A DNA stretch of 29,616 nucleotides, taken from contig JBMYMD010000020.1 of NCBI GenBank assembly GCA_049596955.1, positions 1-29,616 on the forward strand. Direction: 5' to 3'. How positions within the stretch are numbered: position 1 is the first letter of the stretch; each line of letters begins with the position of its first letter. This document shows, one piece after another, positions 1 through 8,337 of the stretch. Both the position numbers and the translations under genes were made by a program. The notes under the pieces were generated by a model. The model did not search any database. It had not been told where the DNA came from and saw only the letters and a program-made list of their open reading frames with translations. Origin of the DNA: UBA3478 sp049596955. Its GTDB lineage: Bacteria; Bacteroidota; Bacteroidia; Flavobacteriales; Flavobacteriaceae.

Positions 1-45
1 GGTCATCCTTTTGGAGCATTTATAGGTTTTGAATTTTTAAATTGA
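1..45 (+). CDS. C-terminal end of an unrecognised gene (partial)
   Basis: Frame 1 is open from the window edge to a TGA at 43-45 and encodes the tail GHPFGAFIGFEFLN. The stop lies 2 nt before the ATG at 48, the tight spacing seen at genuine gene junctions in this window, which is the only support for reading it as coding. The alternating aromatic and small residues would suit the last strand of an outer-membrane barrel, but 14 residues are too few to name a family. Confidence 0.4.
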   Translation, partial: GHPFGAFIGFEFLN

Positions 46-47
46 TC

Positions 48-458
48 ATGGCTCTATCTGAATTGCGCTTAATTCGAATCACTATTGCTGCTCTAATTCT
101 AGGGCTTATACTAGAGTTGTGGCTTATTGAGCACTATGAAGATTTGTTTCAATTTACTCCACTGTTCTGTGTTGCTTTAGCCTCTATTTTGCTAGTTGCA
201 GATCGCTATTCCGATGCAAAATGGATTCGCCTTGCCTTTAAAGGACTTTTAGTGATCAATGCCTTTTGCGCAGTACTTGGTGTTTATTTACACCTCAAGG
301 CAAATTTTGAGTTTGAAAAAGAAATTTACGCTAACGAAACAACAATGAATTTGCTGATCAATAGCTTCTCTGGTGCATTGCCTGTATTTGCTCCTGGAAG
401 TTTACTCATTCTTTCCCTCTTGGGAATACTTTATTTACAATTAACATCAAAAAATTAA
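48..458 (+). CDS. Small multi-spanning membrane protein, unknown function
   Basis: A 136-residue protein with about four hydrophobic segments (roughly residues 9-27, 35-52, 63-82 and 108-132), so an inner-membrane protein. I recognise no family. An in-frame TTG exists at 42, but the ATG at 48 is preferred because it follows the preceding TGA by 2 nt and gives a normal start (MALSELRLIR). The next gene begins 4 nt after its stop, so it probably shares a transcript with the helix-hairpin-helix lipoprotein downstream. No conserved polar or metal-binding motif is visible that would suggest catalysis. Confidence 0.7.
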   Translation: MALSELRLIRITIAALILGLILELWLIEHYEDLFQFTPLFCVALASILLVADRYSDAKWIRLAFKGLLVINAFCAVLGVYLHLKANFEFEKEIYANETTMNLLINSFSGALPVFAPGSLLILSLLGILYLQLTSKN

Positions 459-462
459 TCTT

Positions 463-1122
463 ATGAAAAATCAGTTAACCCTTGCATTATTTGCCCTTTT
501 AGTATTGTCTTCTTGTGACTTTAAAAAAGAGGAATCGAAAACAGAAACCAAAGAAGAGGTTGAAAGCACAGCAGTAACAACAGCTACTTTATTAAATGCA
601 AACTTAGCTTCAGAAGCCTCTTTATTAGAAGCTGGATTATCTCAGGAGGTAGTCACTGAAATCATCAATGAGCGTCCATTTTTAGCGATTGAAAGCTTTG
701 TTGAAGTTTTAGGAGCTTCTGCGGATTTAGATGCCGTATTTGCAAAGGTTTTCGTGCCTTTAAATATCAATGAAACAGCTGAAGACACTTTTAAACTCAT
801 ACCAGGTGTCGGAGATCGTATGGCACATGAGTTTGAGGAATACAAGCCTTATGTCAATTTGAATCAGTTTAGAAAAGAAATCGGAAAATACGTCGATGAG
901 CAAGAAGTTGCTCGATTAGAGCAGTACATCTTTGTTCCGATAGAGCTCAATACGGCTCAAGAAGATGACATTAAGAATTTACCTGGTGTAGGTTCAAAAA
1001 TGACGCACGAATTCTTGGAATACCGTCCCTATGAAAATATGGCACAATTCAATAAGGAAATTGGAAAATACGTGGATGAGGCTGAGTTGAGTAGATTAGC
1101 TCGTCTGGTTTATCTGCAGTAA
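463..1122 (+). CDS. Lipoprotein with tandem helix-hairpin-helix (ComEA-like) repeats
   Basis: A 219-residue protein with a lipoprotein signal ending in the lipobox LSSC (Cys18), then a charged Glu/Lys linker (19-35) and three repeats of about 60 residues. Repeats two and three are near copies: IPGVG at 113-117 and LPGVG at 173-177, and the block EIGKYVDE at 139-146 and 199-206, exactly 60 residues apart. Repeat one (about 43-100) is diverged. The (I/L)PGVG hairpin preceded by LN(x)A(x)ED is typical of the helix-hairpin-helix modules of ComEA, which bind DNA backbone during uptake. Here the module is anchored to a membrane by a lipid rather than a transmembrane helix. DNA or protein binding in the periplasm is inference; repeats with this exact register may also be structural. 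It probably shares a transcript with the membrane protein 4 nt upstream. Confidence 0.8.
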   Translation: MKNQLTLALFALLVLSSCDFKKEESKTETKEEVESTAVTTATLLNANLASEASLLEAGLSQEVVTEIINERPFLAIESFVEVLGASADLDAVFAKVFVPLNINETAEDTFKLIPGVGDRMAHEFEEYKPYVNLNQFRKEIGKYVDEQEVARLEQYIFVPIELNTAQEDDIKNLPGVGSKMTHEFLEYRPYENMAQFNKEIGKYVDEAELSRLARLVYLQ

Positions 1123-1159
1123 GCCACTTTAGCCATCTGTAAATAGCGCAAGAAAGTTT

Positions 1160-1167
1160 TATCTTCG
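1160..1167 (+). promoter_or_regulatory. Candidate -7 box in front of rfbA
   Basis: TATCTTCG fits the Bacteroidota -7 consensus TAnnTTTG with one change. A CTG lies 20 nt upstream where TTG is expected at -33. The box ends only 4 nt before the ATG at 1172, so a transcript from here would have almost no leader. This is a motif match only. Confidence 0.3.
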
Positions 1168-1171
1168 TTTT

Positions 1172-2053
1172 ATGATGAAGGGTATTGTTCTTGCGGGGGG
1201 ATTAGGTACACGTCTGCATCCCATTACAAAAGGAATCTCTAAACAGCTGCTACCTGTTTATGACAAGCCGATGATTTATTATCCGATATCGGTCTTAATG
1301 ATGGCTGGTATTAGAGAGGTGCTTATCATATCGACTCCTGATGATTTGGGAGGCTTTAAAAAGCTATTGGGTGATGGTTCAGACTTGGGAATGTCTTTTG
1401 CTTATGCAGAACAAGCCAAACCTGAAGGCTTAGCCCAGGCATTTATTATTGGAGCTTCTTTTATTCAATCAGATCCGGTTTGTCTCATATTAGGTGATAA
1501 TATTTTTTATGGCAGTGGATTACAAGAGAAAATGCAAAAAGCTTGTGAGCTAGCTTCTAAAAGTGATGACCCTAAGGCTACAGTTTTTGGTTACTATGTA
1601 AACAACCCAGGTCGTTATGGAGTAGCCGAATTTAATGCTGATAACGAGCTTTTGTCGATAGAAGAAAAACCGCTTAAACCAAAGTCTAATTACGCCATTA
1701 CAGGTCTATACTTTTATCCAAATAGCGTTATTGAAATTGCCAAAACGATTGAACCCTCAGCCCGAGGTGAATTGGAAATCACCTCAGTTAATGAGAGTTT
1801 TTTGCAGCAAAACGAATTACATTGTGAACTTCTAGAAAGGGGTTATGCTTGGCTAGATACAGGTACAGTAGACGCTTTATCTCAAGCTTCTGATTTTGTT
1901 GAGGTTATTGAAAAGAGACAGGGTTTAAAAGTGGCAGCCTTAGAAGAAGTCGCCTATGAAATGGGTTTTATTACTAAGGAACAAGCAATTAAATTGGCTG
2001 AGGCGCTTGAGCATTCTGCCTATGGACAGTATTTGATAGAACGATTTAAATAA
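1172..2053 (+). CDS. rfbA: Glucose-1-phosphate thymidylyltransferase
   Basis: Cytoplasmic enzyme that joins dTTP and glucose 1-phosphate to dTDP-glucose and pyrophosphate, the first step of dTDP-L-rhamnose and related deoxysugar synthesis. The N-terminus carries the nucleotidyltransferase signature GIVLAGGLGTRLHP (residues 4-17), followed by KQLLPVYDKPMIYYP and LGDNIFYG, all standard for RfbA/RmlA. The 293-residue length matches the family (about 290). Two ATG codons are adjacent (1172 and 1175); the second gives the classic MKGI start and either may be used. rfbB begins 8 nt after the stop. rfbC and rfbD, needed to reach rhamnose, are not in the window, so the final sugar cannot be told from here. 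Confidence 0.97.
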   Translation: MMKGIVLAGGLGTRLHPITKGISKQLLPVYDKPMIYYPISVLMMAGIREVLIISTPDDLGGFKKLLGDGSDLGMSFAYAEQAKPEGLAQAFIIGASFIQSDPVCLILGDNIFYGSGLQEKMQKACELASKSDDPKATVFGYYVNNPGRYGVAEFNADNELLSIEEKPLKPKSNYAITGLYFYPNSVIEIAKTIEPSARGELEITSVNESFLQQNELHCELLERGYAWLDTGTVDALSQASDFVEVIEKRQGLKVAALEEVAYEMGFITKEQAIKLAEALEHSAYGQYLIERFK

Positions 2054-2061
2054 AGCTAAAA

Positions 2062-3141
2062 ATGGCTGGCGAAAAAAGAACAATTTTGATTACAGGAGGA
2101 GCTGGTTTTATTGGTTCTCATCTAGTTCGCCACTGGTTAAAAAACCATCCTCAAGATATTGTACTCAATTTAGATGCACTGACCTATGCCGGAAATTTAG
2201 CCAATACAGAAGATTTTAAAGGGTGTAACAATTATCACTTTGTTCAAGGCTCAATTACAGATGAGCCTTTAATCAATCAACTTTTTGAGCAGTATCAGTT
2301 TGATTGGGTTTTTAACTTAGCGGCTGAATCACATGTTGATCGCTCAATACACGATCCTTTGTCGTTCGTTCAAACCAACGTTTTAGGTACAACGGTGCTC
2401 TTACAGGCTTGCGTGAAGTACTGGTCATTGTCTGATCAAGACTTATCTTCGAAAAAGCACTTATTTTATCAAATATCAACCGATGAGGTATATGGCAGTT
2501 TGTCTGCAGGAGCCTATTTTACAGAAGCTTCGAATTACGCACCGAACTCACCCTACTCTGCTACCAAAGCGGCGGCTGATCACTTGGTTCGATCTTATCA
2601 CAATACGTATAATTTGCCTGTACTGATTTCGAATTGCTCTAATAATTTTGGGCCCTTTCAATTTCCTGAGAAGTTAATTCCTTTGATGATTTTAAATGCT
2701 ATAGCAGAAAAAAAACTTCCTGTTTATGGCGATGGTAAACAAATGCGAGACTGGTTATTTGTAACAGAACACTGTCAGGCTATTGATGTGATTGCTCACA
2801 AAGGAAAATTAGGAGAAACCTACTTAGTGGGAGGAAATAATGAGTATCACAATATAGATCTCGTGCACCTTATTGCTGAAATAATTGACCAAAAATTAGA
2901 TCGAAAAAAAGGGACTACTGCAGCGCTTATTGAATTTGTTCAAGATAGGCCAGGTCACGATGTAAGATATGCTATTGATGCTTCAAAAATTGAGCGCGAA
3001 CTGGGCTTTAGTCCCGGTCAAAATTTTGAAGAAAAACTCAAAGAAACTGTTGACTGGTACTTAGCCAATCCGCAATGGATCAAGGATGTAGTCTCAGGTG
3101 AATACAGACGATTTTACCAGTTGAATTACGGTACAAATTGA
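2062..3141 (+). CDS. rfbB: dTDP-glucose 4,6-dehydratase
   Basis: Extended short-chain dehydrogenase that converts dTDP-glucose to dTDP-4-keto-6-deoxyglucose with tightly bound NAD. Visible features: the Rossmann motif TGGAGFIGSH (11-20), the catalytic STDEVYG segment (Thr140, Asp141, Glu142), the YxxxK pair Tyr165/Lys169 in YSATKAAADH, and NNFGPFQFPEKLIP for substrate binding. The 359-residue length is normal. It lies 8 nt downstream of rfbA and 6 nt upstream of the HMA/MauE gene, so the three are probably one transcript. The product is a branch point for rhamnose, fucosamine-like and other deoxysugars of O-antigen or capsule. Confidence 0.97.
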   Translation: MAGEKRTILITGGAGFIGSHLVRHWLKNHPQDIVLNLDALTYAGNLANTEDFKGCNNYHFVQGSITDEPLINQLFEQYQFDWVFNLAAESHVDRSIHDPLSFVQTNVLGTTVLLQACVKYWSLSDQDLSSKKHLFYQISTDEVYGSLSAGAYFTEASNYAPNSPYSATKAAADHLVRSYHNTYNLPVLISNCSNNFGPFQFPEKLIPLMILNAIAEKKLPVYGDGKQMRDWLFVTEHCQAIDVIAHKGKLGETYLVGGNNEYHNIDLVHLIAEIIDQKLDRKKGTTAALIEFVQDRPGHDVRYAIDASKIERELGFSPGQNFEEKLKETVDWYLANPQWIKDVVSGEYRRFYQLNYGTN

Positions 3142-3147
3142 CAAGTC

Positions 3148-3855
3148 ATGAATGAAATCACTTATCACATTGAGGGTATGACCTGTATGGGCTGCGTCAA
3201 AGGAGTAGAACAAAAGTTAATGAGTGTAGATGAAATTCAATCTGCAGCTGTTGACCTTAAAAGTGGGGAGGCTAAAATTACCGCATCGTCTGTGACCTTG
3301 TCACTTGAAGTACTGCAAGAAACCTTGGGTTCAAAATATAAAATCTCTTCACCCAAAATGTATCGAGAGGCGTCTGCAGGCACTCCTTCAAAATGGATAC
3401 AGCTCAAACCACTTTTTTTAATTTTTGGGTATTTGCTGGTTACTTCTGTGTTGTTACATTGGGAAACCGCAGATTACAATGCCATGATGCTCGATTTTAT
3501 GGGGCTTTTTTACGTAGTATTTAGTTTTTTCAAGTTTCTTGATCTAAAAGGATTTCACGCTTCATTTCAAATGTATGACCCACTGGCCAAACGCATCTCT
3601 ATCTACGGCTGGGTTTACCCTTTCATAGAACTCGCACTAGGACTTTGCTTTTTAATGCGCTTTCAACTGAATTTGGCCTTAGTGCTAACCCTTTTAATTT
3701 TAGGTTTAACCACTATTGGTGTTTCTAGGGTATTACTCCAAAAAGGTCAAATTCAATGTGCTTGTTTAGGGACAGCGCTAAAACTACCTATGACCGAGGC
3801 GACTTTTATTGAGAATGCGGTCATGATCGCTATGGCTCTTTTTATGCTCAGCTAA
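3148..3855 (+). CDS. HMA heavy-metal-binding domain fused to a MauE-like membrane domain
   Basis: A 235-residue two-domain protein. Residues 1-65 form a heavy-metal-associated domain with the metal-binding loop MTCMGC (Cys13, Cys16), as in copper chaperones. Residues about 78-235 contain four or five hydrophobic helices resembling the MauE/DoxX redox-associated membrane family, and a late C-A-C motif (Cys204, Cys206) in QCACLGTALKLPMT. MauE is linked to disulfide formation in methylamine dehydrogenase maturation; whether this protein moves metal, electrons or disulfides is unknown. It starts 6 nt after rfbB, yet has no obvious tie to deoxysugar synthesis, and it meets the SIMPL gene stop to stop with no gap. 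Domain assignment is fairly sure; function is inference. Confidence 0.8.
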   Translation: MNEITYHIEGMTCMGCVKGVEQKLMSVDEIQSAAVDLKSGEAKITASSVTLSLEVLQETLGSKYKISSPKMYREASAGTPSKWIQLKPLFLIFGYLLVTSVLLHWETADYNAMMLDFMGLFYVVFSFFKFLDLKGFHASFQMYDPLAKRISIYGWVYPFIELALGLCFLMRFQLNLALVLTLLILGLTTIGVSRVLLQKGQIQCACLGTALKLPMTEATFIENAVMIAMALFMLS

Positions 3856-4557
3856 TCAATTCAGAGCGAAGTTGACGTTTAAACTCGCACTGACCCTGAT
3901 TTTTTCAAATTCAATTTGAAGTGTTTCTTCAAGAGATTCTTCTTCCATTGCACTCATTTGCAATTTCATTTTTCTGTTGTAATAAACAGGATTGCTGTTG
4001 CTGTTAAAATCTGAAATGTAGAGGGCCTTACCAACAGACTGACCAAGAGGTTTTGCCATGGCTTCAGCTTGTTCTTTGGCTCTTAAAATCGCTTTGCTTT
4101 TGAGTTGTATTCTAAGTGCATCCATTGCAGAATAAGAGGTTTTAATCAAATTTACATTTGAGATTCCAGCGCGCTCTAAAGCGGTGATGACCCTACCCGC
4201 TGTCACTGCGTCATACACTTCTAATTCATAAGACTTTGATTTTTTAATGTCCTGACGACGTAAAATGTAGTTTTTAAAGTTACTGCTTAAATCGGTGAGC
4301 TTGAGTTGTTTTGTAATATCAATCCCCAATTTTTCTAAAGTTTTGCCCATTTTTAATTCCAGGCTTTCTACATTGGTTTTTCTGCTGTGATCTTCCTCAG
4401 AGATAAAAATGCCTAAGGTGATTCGGTTGGGCACTACAAGAGTGTCAACCATTGCTCTGGTCTCGATATAAGCCTGATCGATAAAATTCTTTTGCTGTGC
4501 TTGAAGCACTACTATTTGACTTAGCATTAGTACGGTAAATAAGATGCTTTTTTTCAT
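3856..4557 (-). CDS. SIMPL (DUF541) domain periplasmic protein
   Basis: A 233-residue exported protein with a signal peptide (about 1-20, ending VVLQAQ) and a SIMPL/DUF541 body. Typical marks are the early segment PNRITLGIFISEE, the central YELEVYDAVTAGRVITALERAG, and the helix DALRIQLKSKAILRAKEQAEAMAKPLG (written here as a summary of residues about 145-175), which is the best conserved part of the family, followed by a short strand VGKALYISD. SIMPL proteins such as E. coli YggE form periplasmic oligomers linked to stress tolerance; the exact role is unsettled. It is convergent with the gene before it and divergent from the glucan operon. Confidence 0.85.
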   Translation of the reverse strand: MKKSILFTVLMLSQIVVLQAQQKNFIDQAYIETRAMVDTLVVPNRITLGIFISEEDHSRKTNVESLELKMGKTLEKLGIDITKQLKLTDLSSNFKNYILRRQDIKKSKSYELEVYDAVTAGRVITALERAGISNVNLIKTSYSAMDALRIQLKSKAILRAKEQAEAMAKPLGQSVGKALYISDFNSNSNPVYYNRKMKLQMSAMEEESLEETLQIEFEKIRVSASLNVNFALN

Positions 4558-4878
4558 AGGATTTGAATTTAATAGTATTGTGATGCGTATATATCTTTTA
4601 AGTTCAAAGAGTGTGCCAAAGGGAAATTGTTACTGCGTATAATTATCAAAACATGGAAGAAAGACACCTTACAATAACCTTATCATTACCACTACAACGA
4701 CTTGTCTTTAGTTGCTGAATGCCTTCTAAAGTCACATTTCAGCGCGAATTATTGAGAATTTGAAAACTGTATATATTTTGTAGTGGGTTATTCTTATTAA
4801 TTAGGTGTACTCTTTAGTATTTTGCTAAAATATTACGCACATATTATGCTGTAATTAAATTCAATTTTTAAAAAGGAA
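4558..4878. promoter_or_regulatory. Divergent intergenic region upstream of the glucan operon
   Basis: This 321-nt AT-rich gap separates the SIMPL gene (-) from the phosphorylase gene (+) and should hold both promoters. Near 4752-4780 there is TTG, then a TATTTTG box about 19 nt later, close to but not matching the Bacteroidota consensus. An imperfect palindrome lies at 4815-4835. A 21-codon ORF at 4653-4718 is probably chance. No RNA gene or repeat array is seen. Confidence 0.5.
4815..4835. promoter_or_regulatory. Inverted repeat, candidate operator of the glucan operon
   Basis: TAGTATTTT and AAAATATTA form 9-nt arms around the spacer GCT, with one G:T mismatch at the seventh pair. It ends 43 nt before the ATG of the phosphorylase gene, a position suited to a dimeric repressor or activator. 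No regulator gene lies next to it, and AT-rich DNA produces palindromes by chance, so the functional reading is tentative. Confidence 0.35.
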
Positions 4879-7800
4879 ATGAGCAATAAGGCGATTTACT
4901 TAGGGTCAAAAGCACTGCATCAAAATGAAGCTGAAGTCCAACTCTTAGAAGTGGAGAAAAACGGAGAGTTGTTCTATAAAATTGAAAATAGCAACGAGAT
5001 GCCCGCTTTCTTTATGAGCATCGTAAGTGCTTCAAATCATTGGTTGTTTGTGTCAAGCAATGGAGCATTAACTGCAGGTAGAAAAAATAGTGAGCATGCA
5101 ATACTGCCTTACTATACAGATGATAAGATTACTGAAGGTTCAGAAACGACTGGTTCTAAAACGATCTTTTTGGTAACTAAAGATGAGCAGACCTTTTTGT
5201 GGGAGCCTCAAAGTGACCTCTACAAAGGGGTTTATGACATACAACGCAACCTGTATAAAAACAAATTAGGTAATAAGGTACTTTTTGAAGAAATCAACCG
5301 CGATTTAGGTTTGATTTACAGTATAGAATGGACTACTTCTGATGTTTTCGGTTTTATTAGAAAGTCTGTACTTAAGAATACCGACTCTACAAGGGTCGGT
5401 ATTCGTTTTATTGACGGCTTGCAAAACGTGCTTCCTTACGGCGTTGGCGAATGGCAACAGATGGCCATGAGTAATTTGGTAGACGCATACAAAAAAGCAG
5501 AGCTAGAGCCTGATGCTAAAATTGGAATATACGCACTTAGTTCAGTTATTGTAGACCGTGCAGAGCCTTCAGAAGCTTTGAAATCTAATGTGGTTTGGTC
5601 TTTGGGTAGACCAAATGCTAAAGTGCTCATTTCGGCCAAAAATATCGCCGCTTTTCGTAAAGGAAAGGACCCAGAAGTTCATCATGAGGTCAGAGCCAAC
5701 AAAGGGGCTTATCTGTTAAATGATTCCCTTACGTTAGCCGCAGGAGAAAGCCAATCTTGGAGTATTGTGGCTGATTTAGGATACGGGGTGACAGAAATTA
5801 AGGCCCTAAAAGCAAAAATCAATGCTGAGTCTGAGGCACTTCAAAGCGAAGTAGCACAAGACGTCGATGCAGGTGGCGAGGCACTAAAAGCCTTGGTCGC
5901 TACAGCAGACGGACTACAATGTACTTCAGATACGAAAAGAACGACAAGACATTTCGCCAATACCTTATTTAATATTATGCGTGGTGGAGTTTTTGATCAC
6001 AATTATGAGATTGAATCCGCCGATTTAAAAAATTACATCAAACGTTCAAACAAGGCGCTGTATGAGTCTTACAGTTCTAGTTTGAATGAATTACCAGAGA
6101 TTATAAGTCTTCAAGAGTTGAACGCCTGGATTGCTCAGGTCGAAGACACAGACATAGAGCGACTTTGTGCACAGTATCTTCCGCTTAAATTTAGCCGTAG
6201 ACACGGAGATCCATCAAGACCTTGGAATAAATTTTCCATTAATACTAAAAATGAATTAGACGGATCTAAAGTGCTCGATTTCCAAGGAAATTGGAGGGAT
6301 ATTTTTCAGAACTGGGAAGCCTTGGTCTTCTCTTATCCGCAATTTATTGAAGGAATGATTCACACCTTCTTAAATGCGACAACCTTTGAAGGATACAACC
6401 CTTATCGCGTAACCAAATACGGTTTTGATTGGGAGACCATCGAGCCAGACAACCCATGGAGCTACATTGGTTATTGGGGAGACCACCAAATCATTTATTT
6501 GTTAAAGTTTTTGGAGTTTGCTGAAAACTATCAACCAGGTATGCTGCAAAAGCAATTTAATCGCGCTGTCTTTACCTATGCAGATGTTCCTTATCGCATA
6601 AAAGCTTACAGTGAAATCGTTAAAGACTCAAAGAACACTATAGACTTTGATGTGCAGGCAGATCACGAATTAAGAGCGGCTTGTGAAGCCAATGGTTCTG
6701 ATTCGGCACTTCTTCGTTTAAACGACCAAAGCATTTACAAGGTCAATTTCATGGAGAAAATACTAGCTACACTCTTAGCGAAATTGTCCAACTTCATTCC
6801 TGATGCCGGTATTTGGTTGAATACTCAGCGCCCAGAGTGGAATGATGCCAACAACGCCTTAGTCGGTAATGGGGTGTCCATGGTTACCTTGTACTATTTG
6901 AGAAGATTTGTATGCTTTTTTGAAGATTTACTTCAATCTGAAGACAATACTATTGAGATTTCAGAAGAATTAATGCTCTTCTTTGAAACGGTTCATCAAA
7001 TTTTCGAGCGCAATAAAACAGTTAGTGAAATAGGATTCTCTGATTTTGAACGTCAACAAATGACTAACGCGCTTGGAGAGGCGGCCTCTGTCTACAGATT
7101 AGGCATATACGATCAGGGATTTAGCGGCACAAAAAAGAGTTTAAAACTAAGTGAAATCGCTGATTTCACCTCAAAAGTAAGGGTGATTTTAGAGCAGAGT
7201 ATTCGAACTAATAAAAGAGAAGACGGATTGTACCACGCATACAATCTCATGCAGATAAATCCTGAAGGTATTAGCGTTCATTATTTAGATGAAATGCTTG
7301 AAGGTCAAGTGGCTGTTTTAAGTTCAGGATATCTTTCTCCAAAAGAGTCTCTTGAGGTTTTAACGGCGATGAGAAATTCTCGCCTCTGGAGAGAAGATCA
7401 ACATTCGTACATCTTGTATCCCGATAAAAATTTAGGTTTATTCTTAGATAAGAACACCCTGCCAGAAACGGCTAAATCTTCAAGATTACTGCAGCAAATG
7501 CTCAAAGACGGCAATACGCAAATTGTCAACCAAGATCGTGATGGTCATTTACATTTTAATGGAAGTTTTACCAACGTCAATGGATTGAAAGAAGCTCTCC
7601 ACGGTCTAGGGGAATCCTACAAGACCATGGTTGCTGACGAATTCGAGACTATTTGTGCCTATTACGAAGAGGTGTTTAACCACAAAGCATTCACTGGTCG
7701 TTCAGGAACCTTCTTTGGATACGAAGGCCTAGGGTCTATTTACTGGCATATGGTATCAAAGCTTCTTCTGGCTGCCCAAGAATGCTGGCAAAAGGCTATA

Positions 7801-8337
7801 TCCGAAGAGGCAGATGAGGCTACTATCGAGGGTTTAAGAACTTTTTATTTCGAGATCAACAAAGGAATAGGGGTGTATAAGACTCCAGAAAACTACGGAG
7901 CCTTTCCAACAGATCCTTATTCTCATACGCCTGCTCACAAAGGTGCTCAACAACCGGGAATGACAGGTCAGGTCAAAGAAGATGTCATCAGCAGATTAAC
8001 CGAAATGGGTGTGCGTTATGCACAAGGAAATTTGGCTTTTGATGCGAGCATGCTCGACGATAGAGAATTCATTAGCGGGTCGCAGTCTTTTGAATATTTT
8101 GACGTCCAAGGCCGCAAAGGAGAAATAGAATTACAACCAAATAGTTTGGCATTTACCATTTGTCAAACACCAATATTATATTATAAAGCTTCAGCAAATG
8201 AGATGAAAGTGCATATGTCCGATGGCAAAGTAGAGGCCTTTTCAAGTCTTCAACTGAGTCCGGAGCTAAGTACAGCAATTTTCGAAAGAAATGGAAAAGT
8301 TCAACGCGTTGAGGTTTATTTAAAAAGAAATAAATGA
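4879..8337 (+). CDS. Beta-1,3-glucan phosphorylase (GH149-like, clan of GH94/GH161)
   Basis: A 1152-residue protein without signal peptide, so cytoplasmic. It should split beta-1,3-glucan oligosaccharides with phosphate, giving glucose 1-phosphate. The N-terminal third (about 1-330) reads as beta-sandwich, followed by a large helical barrel with RRHGDPSRPWN (440-450), NWRDIFQNWEAL (471-482) and DNPWSYIGYWGDHQ. The segment PEWNDANNALVGNG aligns by eye with the DWND(x)(x)N motif of GH94 phosphorylases, where the Asp is the general acid; here that is Asp656. Length of about 1100 residues and the GH17 neighbour suit family GH149, a known beta-1,3-glucan phosphorylase family; GH161 has similar size and activity. 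The stop overlaps the next start (ATGA), implying coupled translation. Clan assignment is good, the exact family and substrate length are inferred. Confidence 0.75.
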   Translation: MSNKAIYLGSKALHQNEAEVQLLEVEKNGELFYKIENSNEMPAFFMSIVSASNHWLFVSSNGALTAGRKNSEHAILPYYTDDKITEGSETTGSKTIFLVTKDEQTFLWEPQSDLYKGVYDIQRNLYKNKLGNKVLFEEINRDLGLIYSIEWTTSDVFGFIRKSVLKNTDSTRVGIRFIDGLQNVLPYGVGEWQQMAMSNLVDAYKKAELEPDAKIGIYALSSVIVDRAEPSEALKSNVVWSLGRPNAKVLISAKNIAAFRKGKDPEVHHEVRANKGAYLLNDSLTLAAGESQSWSIVADLGYGVTEIKALKAKINAESEALQSEVAQDVDAGGEALKALVATADGLQCTSDTKRTTRHFANTLFNIMRGGVFDHNYEIESADLKNYIKRSNKALYESYSSSLNELPEIISLQELNAWIAQVEDTDIERLCAQYLPLKFSRRHGDPSRPWNKFSINTKNELDGSKVLDFQGNWRDIFQNWEALVFSYPQFIEGMIHTFLNATTFEGYNPYRVTKYGFDWETIEPDNPWSYIGYWGDHQIIYLLKFLEFAENYQPGMLQKQFNRAVFTYADVPYRIKAYSEIVKDSKNTIDFDVQADHELRAACEANGSDSALLRLNDQSIYKVNFMEKILATLLAKLSNFIPDAGIWLNTQRPEWNDANNALVGNGVSMVTLYYLRRFVCFFEDLLQSEDNTIEISEELMLFFETVHQIFERNKTVSEIGFSDFERQQMTNALGEAASVYRLGIYDQGFSGTKKSLKLSEIADFTSKVRVILEQSIRTNKREDGLYHAYNLMQINPEGISVHYLDEMLEGQVAVLSSGYLSPKESLEVLTAMRNSRLWREDQHSYILYPDKNLGLFLDKNTLPETAKSSRLLQQMLKDGNTQIVNQDRDGHLHFNGSFTNVNGLKEALHGLGESYKTMVADEFETICAYYEEVFNHKAFTGRSGTFFGYEGLGSIYWHMVSKLLLAAQECWQKAISEEADEATIEGLRTFYFEINKGIGVYKTPENYGAFPTDPYSHTPAHKGAQQPGMTGQVKEDVISRLTEMGVRYAQGNLAFDASMLDDREFISGSQSFEYFDVQGRKGEIELQPNSLAFTICQTPILYYKASANEMKVHMSDGKVEAFSSLQLSPELSTAIFERNGKVQRVEVYLKRNK

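Noticed and set aside
42..47. TTG at 42 as start of the first membrane protein
   Set aside because: It lies inside the preceding stop region, and an ATG two codons later with 2-nt spacing from the stop is a better start.
4653..4718. A 21-codon ORF upstream of the phosphorylase gene, starting MEERHLTITL, as a possible leader peptide
   Set aside because: It lies 160 nt before the operon start, has no run of codons for one amino acid and no paired hairpins of an attenuator, so chance is more likely.
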